NCBI GenBank assembly: GCA_902780025.1 | Contig: CACZDV010000018.1 | Location: 1 to 55,375 of the forward strand | Direction of reading: 5' to 3' | DNA length: 55,375 nucleotides | DNA from: an uncultured Prevotellaceae bacterium | GTDB taxonomy: Bacteria; Bacteroidota; Bacteroidia; Bacteroidales; Bacteroidaceae | Shown here: positions 1-7,655 of the stretch, in pieces | Layout of the letters: each line of letters opens with the position of its first letter | Numbering within the stretch: the stretch's first letter is position 1 | Notes under the pieces: model-generated | Databases searched by the model: none | What the model saw: only the letters and a program-made list of their open reading frames with translations | What the model was told of the DNA's origin: nothing | Translations under genes and position numbers: made by a program

Positions 1-24
1 GTCTTTCTAATTCAATCACGTCTG

Positions 25-55
25 CAAAAGTACAGCTTTTTTATGATATTTCCAA
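25..55 (-). promoter_or_regulatory. Minus-strand promoter for a gene beyond the left edge
   Basis: Read on the minus strand, a TACTTTTG -7 box lies at 25-32 and a TTG -33 box at 53-55, 20 bases apart. This is the standard Bacteroidetes sigma-ABfr arrangement. It would drive a gene leaving the window at base 1 and is divergent from the rfbC promoter at 78-105. Confidence 0.6.
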
Positions 56-77
56 ATAAAAGAAACTTAAAATCGTC

Positions 78-105
78 TTGGAATGAAAAAAAAACATTAC
101 CTTTG
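78..105 (+). promoter_or_regulatory. rfbC promoter
   Basis: TTG at 78-80 and TACCTTTG at 98-105 match the Bacteroidetes -33/-7 consensus with a 17-base spacer, slightly short. The -7 box lies downstream of an in-frame ATG at 83, so that ATG cannot be in the transcript and the gene must start at 125. Confidence 0.65.
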
Positions 106-124
106 CACAAAAAATATAACAGGT

Positions 125-673
125 ATGGATTTTATTGAAACAAAGATAAAGGGCGTTTACATCATTGAACCAAAGGTTTTCAACGATTCCCGTGGTTACT
201 TTATGGAAGCCTGGAAGCAACAGGAGTTTGAGGAGCACATAGGGCCGGTACACTTCATACAGGACAATGAGTCGAAGTCCAGCTACGGCGTGCTGCGTGG
301 TCTTCACTACCAGAAGGGGGCTTACTCGCAGGCCAAGTTGGTGCGCGTTATCAAGGGACGTGTGCTCGACGTAGCCGTCGACATCCGTCGCAGTTCGCCC
401 ACCTTTGGTCAGCACGTGATGGTGGAACTGAGCGAGGACAACAAGCGCCAGCTGTTTATTCCGCGAGGCTTTGCCCACGGCTTCCTGGTACTGAGTCCTG
501 AGGCTATCTTTATGTATAAGGTAGACAATGCCTATGCTCCTCAGCACGATGCGGGCATCTGTTGGAACGACCCCGATGTGGCTATCGAGTGGCCCATCGA
601 CCCCAAGGAAGTACTTACCAGCGAGAAAGACTTGAAGCAGCCTTTGCTCAAGGATGCAGAGTTGTTTGATTAA
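125..673 (+). CDS. rfbC: dTDP-4-dehydrorhamnose 3,5-epimerase
   Basis: RmlC-type cupin of 182 residues, the normal family length. It epimerises C3 and C5 of dTDP-4-keto-6-deoxyglucose on the way to dTDP-L-rhamnose, in the cytoplasm. The catalytic-region motif LRGLHYQ places the base His at residue 61, and the acid Tyr lies in MYKVDNAYAP at about 131; FIPRGFAHGF at 111-120 is the conserved cupin strand. The start at 125 is chosen because the longer frame from 83 contains the promoter -7 box. ugd follows after 15 bases, so the pair supplies nucleotide sugars for surface polysaccharide. The other rml genes are not in the window. Confidence 0.93.
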   Translation: MDFIETKIKGVYIIEPKVFNDSRGYFMEAWKQQEFEEHIGPVHFIQDNESKSSYGVLRGLHYQKGAYSQAKLVRVIKGRVLDVAVDIRRSSPTFGQHVMVELSEDNKRQLFIPRGFAHGFLVLSPEAIFMYKVDNAYAPQHDAGICWNDPDVAIEWPIDPKEVLTSEKDLKQPLLKDAELFD

Positions 674-688
674 CATAATAGCAAAGAA

Positions 689-2005
689 ATGAATATAGCG
701 ATTGTAGGAACGGGTTATGTTGGCTTGGTATCGGGAACTTGTTTTGCTGATACAGGAGCCACGGTGACGTGTGTCGATGTTGACGAAGCCAAGATCGAGC
801 GGCTGAAGAATGGCGAGATTCCTATCTATGAGCCTGGACTTGACGAACTGGTCAAGAAGAACGTAGCAGCCGGGCGCCTGAATTTCACTACTGATTTAGC
901 CGCCGTGCTCGACGATGTGGAGATTGTCTTCTCTGCCGTTGGTACACCTCCTGATGAAGATGGCTCCGCCGACCTGAAGTATGTGTTGCAGGTAGCCCGC
1001 ACCATCGGCCAGCACTTGAACCACTACGTCGTAGTCGTCACTAAGTCTACTGTTCCTGTAGGCACAGCCCGTAAGGTACGCCAAGCCATTGAGCAGGAAC
1101 TGGAGAAGCGTGGTGTGGACATTCCCTTTGATGTGGCATCGAACCCTGAGTTCCTCAAGGAAGGTAACGCTATCAAGGACTTCATGTCGCCTGACCGCGT
1201 GGTGGTAGGTACGGAGAGTGAACGGGCCAAGAAGGTGCTCACCCGTTTGTACAAGCCTTTCCTCATCAATAATTTCCGCGTCATCTTCATGGACATTCCC
1301 TCTGCCGAGATGACCAAATATGCCGCCAACTCCATGCTGGCCACCCGTATCTCGTTCATGAATGAGATTGCCAATCTCTGTGAACGTGTAGGAGCAGATG
1401 TAAATATGGTACGCGCGGGAATCGGTTCCGACACCCGCATCGGACGTAAGTTCCTCTATGCCGGTTGCGGCTATGGCGGCTCGTGTTTCCCCAAGGACGT
1501 GAAGGCACTCATTAAGACGGCTGACCAGAATGGTTATTCGATGGAAGTATTGAAGGCAGTGGAACGTGTCAACGAGACACAGAAGAGCATCCTCTTCCAG
1601 AAACTGGAGAAAGCCTTCGACGGCAAACCGCTTCGCGGTCTGACGATTGCCCTTTGGGGACTGTCGTTTAAGCCAGAGACTGACGATATGCGTGAGTCGA
1701 CGGCGCTGGTTATGATAGGCAAACTATTGGAAGCTGGCTGTACGGTTCGCGTCTACGATCCAGTGGCAATGGACGAGTGTCGTCGGCGTATCGGCGATCA
1801 AGTCATCTACTGCCGCGACAAGTACGATGCTGTGCTCGATGCCGATGCCCTCCTGCTGCTGACAGAGTGGAAAGAGTTCCGTCTGCCTACGTGGGGCGTC
1901 ATCCAGAAAGCCATGAAGCGTCCCTTGGTCATCGACGGCCGCAACATCTTCGACGTCGAGGAACTGGAGGAGTACGGCTTTGAATATCATTGCATAGGAC
2001 GATAA
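689..2005 (+). CDS. ugd: UDP-glucose 6-dehydrogenase
   Basis: A 438-residue UDP-glucose/GDP-mannose dehydrogenase family enzyme that oxidises UDP-glucose to UDP-glucuronate with two NAD+. The N-terminal Rossmann motif GTGYVGLVSG is at 7-16 and the central dimerisation helix is around 205-230. The catalytic cysteine lies in GYGGSCFPKD (C266), and the C-terminal UDP-binding domain carries the SFKPETDDMRES motif. Length and motifs are complete. It lies 15 bases after rfbC and its TAA overlaps the ATG of the downstream lipoprotein gene. That fits a three-gene transcript for capsule or exopolysaccharide precursors. Confidence 0.95.
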   Translation: MNIAIVGTGYVGLVSGTCFADTGATVTCVDVDEAKIERLKNGEIPIYEPGLDELVKKNVAAGRLNFTTDLAAVLDDVEIVFSAVGTPPDEDGSADLKYVLQVARTIGQHLNHYVVVVTKSTVPVGTARKVRQAIEQELEKRGVDIPFDVASNPEFLKEGNAIKDFMSPDRVVVGTESERAKKVLTRLYKPFLINNFRVIFMDIPSAEMTKYAANSMLATRISFMNEIANLCERVGADVNMVRAGIGSDTRIGRKFLYAGCGYGGSCFPKDVKALIKTADQNGYSMEVLKAVERVNETQKSILFQKLEKAFDGKPLRGLTIALWGLSFKPETDDMRESTALVMIGKLLEAGCTVRVYDPVAMDECRRRIGDQVIYCRDKYDAVLDADALLLLTEWKEFRLPTWGVIQKAMKRPLVIDGRNIFDVEELEEYGFEYHCIGR

Positions 2006-2823
2006 TGAAGATACAACAAACCATAATTTTTTGCCTGACGCTGGCAGTACTGCTGCTGACAGCCTGCTCACCCTCTAAGTCGCCTGCCCCTGACAATGGA
2101 CAGCAGCAGACGGCACAGGAGAGCAAGGAGGCCAAGAAGTTGCTGCAGGGCATCTGGGTGGACGAAGAAACCGAGGAGGTGACTTTCCGTGCACTCGGCG
2201 ACACCATCTATTACCCTGACACCATTAGTCAGCCGGCCTACTTCAAGATTATCGGAGACTCCCTCTATATCGGCAGCGATAGTAAGTCATACCTCATCGT
2301 CAAGCAGTCGGAACATGTATTTTGGTTCGAGAGTCAGAGCGGTGATGTGATGAAACTGCAGAAAAGTGACGACCCTATTCACGTTTTTGCTTTTGTTCAG
2401 GACAAGCCACAGGTGATGACCTATACTGAGGTGGTGAAAACAGACTCTGTAGTGACCTACAACGGCGAGAGATATCACTGGTATCTGGCCATCAATCCTA
2501 CGAAGTACAAGGTTCATGTCGTCTCCTACAACAATGGTGTAGAGACCGACAACATCTACTATGACAATATCATGCACGTCAGTGTTTTCAGTGGAGCTAA
2601 GAAGTTCTTTTCGACAGACTTCAAGAAACAGCTCTTTGCATCGAAGATACCTCAGGAATTCCTGGAGAAGGCTGTGCTAAGTAACATGGAGTTTACAGGT
2701 GTCGACAATCAGGGCTTCCACTTCGTTGCCACCATCTGCATTCCTGATGGCGCAGCGTGTTATAAGGCTGAGAATACTGTCTCGTTTGACGGCCAGCTGA
2801 CGACTACGCTTCTGGAGTATTAA
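2005..2823 (+). CDS. Putative lipoprotein of unknown function
   Basis: A 272-residue protein with an N-terminal hydrophobic helix ending in LLLTAC, a lipobox that would leave Cys21 lipidated, followed by a Ser/Pro/Gln-rich tether. The rest is mostly beta-rich with no motif I recognise; it resembles Bacteroidales lipoproteins with a DUF4738-like fold, but I cannot confirm this. The ATG at 2005 shares a base with the ugd stop (TAATG), which favours this start over one 15 bases upstream and suggests translational coupling. It ends convergently with nudC, the two stop codons overlapping at 2820-2823. Confidence 0.75.
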   Translation: MKIQQTIIFCLTLAVLLLTACSPSKSPAPDNGQQQTAQESKEAKKLLQGIWVDEETEEVTFRALGDTIYYPDTISQPAYFKIIGDSLYIGSDSKSYLIVKQSEHVFWFESQSGDVMKLQKSDDPIHVFAFVQDKPQVMTYTEVVKTDSVVTYNGERYHWYLAINPTKYKVHVVSYNNGVETDNIYYDNIMHVSVFSGAKKFFSTDFKKQLFASKIPQEFLEKAVLSNMEFTGVDNQGFHFVATICIPDGAACYKAENTVSFDGQLTTTLLEY

Positions 2824-3590
2824 GGATTCTCCATCCAGTTGTCAAGCAACATACGGGCAATGGAGAGCTTTTCTGGAATCGTAGGCAGGTTGTCGCGACG
2901 GAACCACCCTCCTTTGGCTATTTCACTACGCTGCAGATGAATCTCACCGCTGACGTAGTCGGCATTGAACCCCACCATCAGGCCACAAGGGTAGGGCCAA
3001 GGCTGTGAGGCGAAATAACGTATGTTGGTAATTGTGACGCCTGTTTCCTCCAAAGCCTCACGGGCAACGGCTTCCTCCAAGGTCTCACCAGTCTCAACAA
3101 AGCCTGCCACCAGTCCATAGAAATCAGTTCTGAAGTTTCTGGCACGTACCAGCAGCACCTCGTCGCCGCGGTGTATCAGCACGATGACGGCGGTAGCCAG
3201 CTGCGGCCATATTTCCTTGCCACACTCTGTACACTTCTTTGAAATGTCAGTGTCCATGCGCATCGGCGCACCACAGACACCACAGTATTTCGTGTTCTGA
3301 TCCCAGTAGAGTAGCTCCTGACACTTGCCAGCCTTCAAGTAGAGCGGTCGTGGTAGCTTGTAGTAGCTTTGGCGGAGGCCGCACATCTCGTAGCCTTCCA
3401 TCTCGGTTATAGGATTGTCAATGCGGAAGGTCTTAACTTCGATGCCGTCCAACGGTGTAATATTCATTACGTTCGTCCACGGCTTGACCTCTACAGGAGG
3501 TTCCTCCTGCAGCGGAATGGTATAACTACCGTCAGCCGTATGTTCTAACAGCAGCTCTTCCTTACAGAATACGAAATAATACTTCTTCAC
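2820..3590 (-). CDS. nudC: NAD(+) diphosphatase / NAD-cap RNA decapping Nudix enzyme
   Basis: A 256-residue NudC-type Nudix hydrolase that cleaves NAD(H) to NMN and AMP and, in characterised homologues, removes NAD caps from RNA. It has a four-cysteine zinc ribbon (CGVC...CTEC) at about 103-123. The Nudix box follows the GX5EX7REUXEEXGU pattern, starting GFVETGETLEEAVAREALEE, and the NudC signature SQPWPYP comes after it. The start is GTG, overlapping the TGA of the upstream 5'-nucleotidase gene (GTGA). The two genes are probably translationally coupled and both act on nucleotides. Confidence 0.9.
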   Translation of the reverse strand: MKKYYFVFCKEELLLEHTADGSYTIPLQEEPPVEVKPWTNVMNITPLDGIEVKTFRIDNPITEMEGYEMCGLRQSYYKLPRPLYLKAGKCQELLYWDQNTKYCGVCGAPMRMDTDISKKCTECGKEIWPQLATAVIVLIHRGDEVLLVRARNFRTDFYGLVAGFVETGETLEEAVAREALEETGVTITNIRYFASQPWPYPCGLMVGFNADYVSGEIHLQRSEIAKGGWFRRDNLPTIPEKLSIARMLLDNWMENP

Positions 3591-5359
3591 TTTCCAAACA
3601 ATTGCAGACTGTCACGCTTCAAGGCGGGCTTCACCCAGTCCTCGGGCACAAAACGCCAGTTGTGGTTCGGCTGAGGGTCGACGGTTCCCATGCGCTCTAT
3701 CTCCTGTGTCAGGAAGTGGCGCTGGTCGCGGAATGTCTGGTAAATTACACGCGACTCGAGTGAGTCTTTGGGAATACCTGCCCCCTGCGTCAGCAACTCA
3801 CCGCCGCCACTGGCACGATAGCTGTTCATCACCACCTTGTACCATTTCTTCTCGTCGAAAGGTTCGCCATTCGACATTCTGAGAATCTTCACTTTCTGTC
3901 CGTCAGGCTTGGTGAGGTCTACTTCGTAGTCAATGCCGCATGCGGAGTCAAAGTTGAATGTATAGTATTGGAATCCTGTGCGTTGCTGGTCTTCCTTGGA
4001 GTTATCATTCAGACGTAAGGCGTGGTCATCAGGACTCTTCATTGTATTCGTCCACATATCATACGAGAACTCCAGATGCTTGCGTATCTCTTCTCCAGTC
4101 ATGCGTAACATATAGAGCAGGTTCTCGAAACGGTAGAGCTTGAACATGTCAGCCTGTGTCACGTCGCCAGCCTCAATGACGGTATTGAACGACAGTGGAG
4201 CGTTGAACGAAATGTCAGCGTTTGTTATCTGCATCTGCAAGTTATGAATTAAATCGATAAAGGCTGAGTTGCCGAAGAAACTTTCGCGGGTGTAGATAGG
4301 GTGTTCGAAGCGGCCGATGCGACGGTCAACGTACTTCTTGATCTGGTCAATCTGCGACTGGAAGTGACTAACCATCTGCTGGTCTATCTCCTCTTTGCTG
4401 ACATTGACAATCTCGCCCTTAATGTCCTTCTTTGTCAGGTGTCCGTTCTCGTAGGTCAGTTCTATCTGCGTCTCAGCTACATTCTTGGCATAGCATGAGG
4501 GGTCGATAATGAGTACGTCGTTACCCTCCTTGTTTTTGAGCCATTCATTATGTACCTGATGGTCGTGGCCGAAGAATATGACGTCGAATCCTGGCACCTC
4601 GCAGGCGACGGCTGCTGTAGCGTTCTCCTCGCCATGTTTGTCGACGATGCCGCCGTCACGACCGCTGTGAAAGAGTCCGAACAGCAGGTCAGGGCGCTCG
4701 TATTCCTTGATATACTTCACCCACTTCTTGGCGCACGATACCATTTCCTCGAACTCCATGCCTTTCCATACAGTCTCGTGAAGCCAGTTAGGGATGGAGG
4801 GCGTCAGCATACCGATGACTACAATCTTCACACCATCGATGTAGTGGACAGAGTAGGGCTGCAATCCGTCGTATACTTCGAAAGGACGGCCGTTCAATTC
4901 TTCAGCAGCAGGTTGCTCCTTCTTGACGATGTTGGCACCGAGTAGTGGACAGCGCACTTCGCGAATCCATTTGTCATAGACTTTGTGTCCAGGTTCGATA
5001 TCGTGATTGCCCACGGTTTCAGCATCATACTTCATGTAGTTGATGACCTGTGCGGCCAGGTTCTCATTCTGAGGCATGACGAAGTTCGACCAGTAGATAC
5101 AGGGCTGTCCCTGTAAGATATCACCATTGTCGATGAGCAATAGGTGGTCGCCATACTGCTGCCGCTGACGTTTGACGTATGTATTAACCCTGGAAAGTGT
5201 ACCATCCAGCGGCTTCTTCTCCATGAAGTCATAAGGAAAGAAGTGGCCGTGAACGTCACTGGTCTCAATCACTTTCAGACGGATGGTTTTGGTTGCCGCA
5301 GTAGCTGTCATGCTTGTCGTCAGCAGCGTCAGTGCTGCCAGAATGAGGTTTCTAATCAT
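3587..5359 (-). CDS. Secreted 5'-nucleotidase / metallophosphoesterase
   Basis: A 590-residue UshA-like enzyme. It has a signal peptide at about 1-21 (hydrophobic run ending ATA-A), then the metallophosphatase domain with metal-ligand motifs SDVHGH (about 34-39), DNGD (77-80), GNHD (about 117-120) and GHDHQ (about 265-269). The C-terminal 5'-nucleotidase domain carries the nucleoside-stacking region around 345-555. It should hydrolyse periplasmic nucleotides, possibly also 2',3'-cyclic nucleotides. nudC follows with a 4-base overlap. A TAAATTTG -7 box on the minus strand at 5381-5388 is a likely promoter. Confidence 0.88.
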   Translation of the reverse strand: MIRNLILAALTLLTTSMTATAATKTIRLKVIETSDVHGHFFPYDFMEKKPLDGTLSRVNTYVKRQRQQYGDHLLLIDNGDILQGQPCIYWSNFVMPQNENLAAQVINYMKYDAETVGNHDIEPGHKVYDKWIREVRCPLLGANIVKKEQPAAEELNGRPFEVYDGLQPYSVHYIDGVKIVVIGMLTPSIPNWLHETVWKGMEFEEMVSCAKKWVKYIKEYERPDLLFGLFHSGRDGGIVDKHGEENATAAVACEVPGFDVIFFGHDHQVHNEWLKNKEGNDVLIIDPSCYAKNVAETQIELTYENGHLTKKDIKGEIVNVSKEEIDQQMVSHFQSQIDQIKKYVDRRIGRFEHPIYTRESFFGNSAFIDLIHNLQMQITNADISFNAPLSFNTVIEAGDVTQADMFKLYRFENLLYMLRMTGEEIRKHLEFSYDMWTNTMKSPDDHALRLNDNSKEDQQRTGFQYYTFNFDSACGIDYEVDLTKPDGQKVKILRMSNGEPFDEKKWYKVVMNSYRASGGGELLTQGAGIPKDSLESRVIYQTFRDQRHFLTQEIERMGTVDPQPNHNWRFVPEDWVKPALKRDSLQLFGK

Positions 5360-5484
5360 TGTTTTTTGTCATTTTGTGTGCAAATTTACTGATTTTTCTT
5401 GAGAAAGTTATCTTTCGGTGCATATTTTTTTCTCCTTATGTATGGCTTGGCATGTTTTTTGCAGGTCGTTTTGTAAAATATAAT

Positions 5485-5490
5485 AGGAGG
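5485..5490 (+). promoter_or_regulatory. Strong ribosome-binding site of the DnaJ-like gene
   Basis: AGGAGG at 5485-5490 lies nine bases before the ATG at 5500. This strong Shine-Dalgarno is unusual for this genome. It selects 5500 over the out-of-frame ATG at 5493. Confidence 0.6.
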
Positions 5491-5499
5491 ACATGAGTT

Positions 5500-6156
5500 A
5501 TGGCATTCATTGATTATTACAAGATTTTAGGCGTTGACAAAACGATACCTCAGAAAGATGTGAAGCGTGCTTATCTGAAGCGCGCCAAGCAGTTTCATCC
5601 TGACCTTCACCCTGATGACCCCAAGGCGAAGGCCAAGTTTCAGGCTCTGAACGAAGCCTACGACGTGATTGGCGACCCGGAGAAACGCAAGAAATATGAC
5701 CAGTATGGCGAACAGTGGCGCCAGGCTGACCAGATGGGTGGCGGCTTTGGAGGTCAGGGTGGCGGCTCGCCTTTTGACGGCTTCGATTTCTCGAACTTCT
5801 CGAAAGGCGGTGGCAGAGGTGGCTTCTCGTCGTTCTTCGAGAGTCTCTTCGGTCAGGGATTTCAGGGCGGTTCGCCCTTCGATACCTTCAGCGGCCAGCA
5901 GCGTCCGATGGAGTCGCATGCTTCCGTATCGATTGATATGTACACGGCCTTGCTTGGTGGCGAGGTCATCGTTAGCCTGCAGACGGGCACAAAGCTTAAG
6001 TTAAAAATAAAGCCTGGCACTCAGCCAGGCTCGAAGGTACGCTTACGCGGGAAGGGACAAGGTGGAAGTGACCTTATTATTACGTATCAAGTAAAGTTGC
6101 CTACATCCCTTTCCGAGCGTCAGCGCCAGTTGTTGGAGGAGATGCGTCGGTCATAG
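5500..6156 (+). CDS. Short DnaJ/CbpA-like J-domain protein
   Basis: A 218-residue J-domain co-chaperone that should stimulate a DnaK ATPase. The J domain is at 1-65 with the HPD loop (FHPDLHP at about 31-37). A Gly/Phe-rich linker (about 75-135) is followed by a single C-terminal substrate-binding-type domain (about 140-210; DMYTALLGGEV and IKPGTQPGSKVRLRGKG). CbpA proteins are usually about 300 residues with two C-terminal domains. Here most of domain I is missing and there is no zinc finger, so it is neither DnaJ nor standard CbpA. It is monocistronic and convergent with serS. Confidence 0.85.
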   Translation: MAFIDYYKILGVDKTIPQKDVKRAYLKRAKQFHPDLHPDDPKAKAKFQALNEAYDVIGDPEKRKKYDQYGEQWRQADQMGGGFGGQGGGSPFDGFDFSNFSKGGGRGGFSSFFESLFGQGFQGGSPFDTFSGQQRPMESHASVSIDMYTALLGGEVIVSLQTGTKLKLKIKPGTQPGSKVRLRGKGQGGSDLIITYQVKLPTSLSERQRQLLEEMRRS

Positions 6157-6182
6157 TCTACCGTCCCCTCACAACTTAGTAG

Positions 6183-7502
6183 TCAGTCTATCATATCGAA
6201 ACCAGTGTAAGGTACGAGGGCAGCGGGAATACGGATGCCCTCGGCCGTCTGGTTGTTCTCTAACAGGGCTGCCACGATACGGGGCAGGGCAAGTGCCGAT
6301 CCGTTCAGTGTGTGACAGAGTTCAGTCTTCTTGGTGTCGCTGCGACGGTAGCGACACTTCAGACGATTGGCTTGATAAGTGTCAAAGTTCGAGACGCTGG
6401 ATACTTCGAGCCAGCGACCCTGAGCCTCAGAATAGACTTCAAAGTCGTAGCAGATGCTCGATGTGAAACTCTGGTCGCCGCCGCATAAGAGCAGAATGCG
6501 ATAGGGCAGTTCAAGCTTCTTCAGCAGTCCCTCCACATGCTCCAGCATCTCCTTGTGACTCTCCTTCGAGTGTTCAGGCTTGTCGATGCGTACAATCTCA
6601 ATCTTCGAGAATTCATGCAGACGGTTCAGACCGCGCACGTCCTTGCCGTAGCTGCCTGCCTCGCGGCGGAAGCACTCGGTGTAGGCACAGTTCTTAATGG
6701 GCAGCTGAGCCTCGTCCAGGATGACGTCACGGTAGATGTTGGTGACGGGCACCTCAGCCGTGGGGATAAGATAGAAGTCGTCCACCTCGCAGTGGTACAT
6801 CTGTCCTTCCTTGTCGGGCAGCTGACCTGTACCGTAGCCTGATGCGGCGTTGACCACCGTCGGCGGCATAATCTCAGTATAGCCACTCTTGCGGGCTTCG
6901 TCGAGGAAGAAATTGATGAGGGCGCGCTGCAGACGGGCACCCTTGCCGATATAGACGGGGAAGCCTGCACCAGTAATCTTCACGCCCAGGTCGAAGTCGA
7001 TGAGGTTGTACTTCTTGGCCAGTTCCCAGTGGGGTAGGGGATTATCGATGCCCAGCTTGGGGTTCACGTCCCAATTGCCTACGGTGTCGGTCGGCTTGCA
7101 CTCGCGGAGGTTCGACTTTACCACGCGGTTGTCCTCGGCAGCAGCACCCTCGGGCACTTCATCGTAAGGGATGTTGGGAATCTGGCAGAGCAGTGTTATC
7201 TGCTCCTCCTGAGCCTTGTTCATGGTCTCTTCCAACTGCTTGTTGGTCTCTTTCATCTTGGCCACGTTCTCCTTGACGGCATCCGCCTCTTCGCGCTTGC
7301 CTTCCTTCATGAGTGCGCCAATCTGAGCGGCCATCTTCTTGGCTTCACTCAGGTTGCTGTCCAGTTGCTGCTGAGCCTCGCGGCGCTGCTTGTCGACGGC
7401 AAGTACCTGCTCAATGGCTTCGCGGGCACCCTTGAAGTGTTTCTTCTCGAGCCCACGGATGACTCGTTCAGTATCTTCACTGATAAGTTTGAGTGTTAAC
7501 AT
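6183..7502 (-). CDS. serS: Seryl-tRNA synthetase
   Basis: A 439-residue class II aminoacyl-tRNA synthetase that charges tRNA-Ser (and tRNA-Sec where present). The N-terminal coiled-coil arm that grips the long variable arm spans about 30-105. The catalytic core shows motif 2 (CFRREAGSYGKD) and motif 3 (NGSALALPRIVAALLE near the C terminus, about 405-420), with the TAEVPVTN serine-site motif near 250. Length and motifs are canonical. The ATG at 7502 follows a minus-strand promoter at 7544-7573. Confidence 0.96.
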   Translation of the reverse strand: MLTLKLISEDTERVIRGLEKKHFKGAREAIEQVLAVDKQRREAQQQLDSNLSEAKKMAAQIGALMKEGKREEADAVKENVAKMKETNKQLEETMNKAQEEQITLLCQIPNIPYDEVPEGAAAEDNRVVKSNLRECKPTDTVGNWDVNPKLGIDNPLPHWELAKKYNLIDFDLGVKITGAGFPVYIGKGARLQRALINFFLDEARKSGYTEIMPPTVVNAASGYGTGQLPDKEGQMYHCEVDDFYLIPTAEVPVTNIYRDVILDEAQLPIKNCAYTECFRREAGSYGKDVRGLNRLHEFSKIEIVRIDKPEHSKESHKEMLEHVEGLLKKLELPYRILLLCGGDQSFTSSICYDFEVYSEAQGRWLEVSSVSNFDTYQANRLKCRYRRSDTKKTELCHTLNGSALALPRIVAALLENNQTAEGIRIPAALVPYTGFDMID

Positions 7503-7543
7503 AATTATGTATACGTTTTTTGTGAATATTCAGAATATGGGTG

Positions 7544-7573
7544 CAAAAGTACAAAAAAGCGACCGAATAGCAA
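7544..7573 (-). promoter_or_regulatory. serS promoter
   Basis: Minus-strand TACTTTTG at 7544-7551 with TTG at 7571-7573, spacer 19 bases. It is divergent from the ettA promoter. Confidence 0.6.
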
Positions 7574-7615
7574 AGAAAAAGCCCCTCAATTTCGCGTTTT
7601 CTCATTTTATTTCTT

Positions 7616-7623
7616 TATTTTTG
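7616..7623 (+). promoter_or_regulatory. ettA promoter -7 box
   Basis: TATTTTTG fits TAnnTTTG and lies 33 bases before the ettA ATG. No clear TTG -33 box is seen. Confidence 0.45.
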
Positions 7624-7655
7624 CAGTCGAAAGTGTTTTTAATACCTATTATTAT

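Noticed and set aside
83-124. Longer start for rfbC at 83
   Set aside because: The -7 box at 98-105 lies downstream of this ATG, so it is not transcribed.
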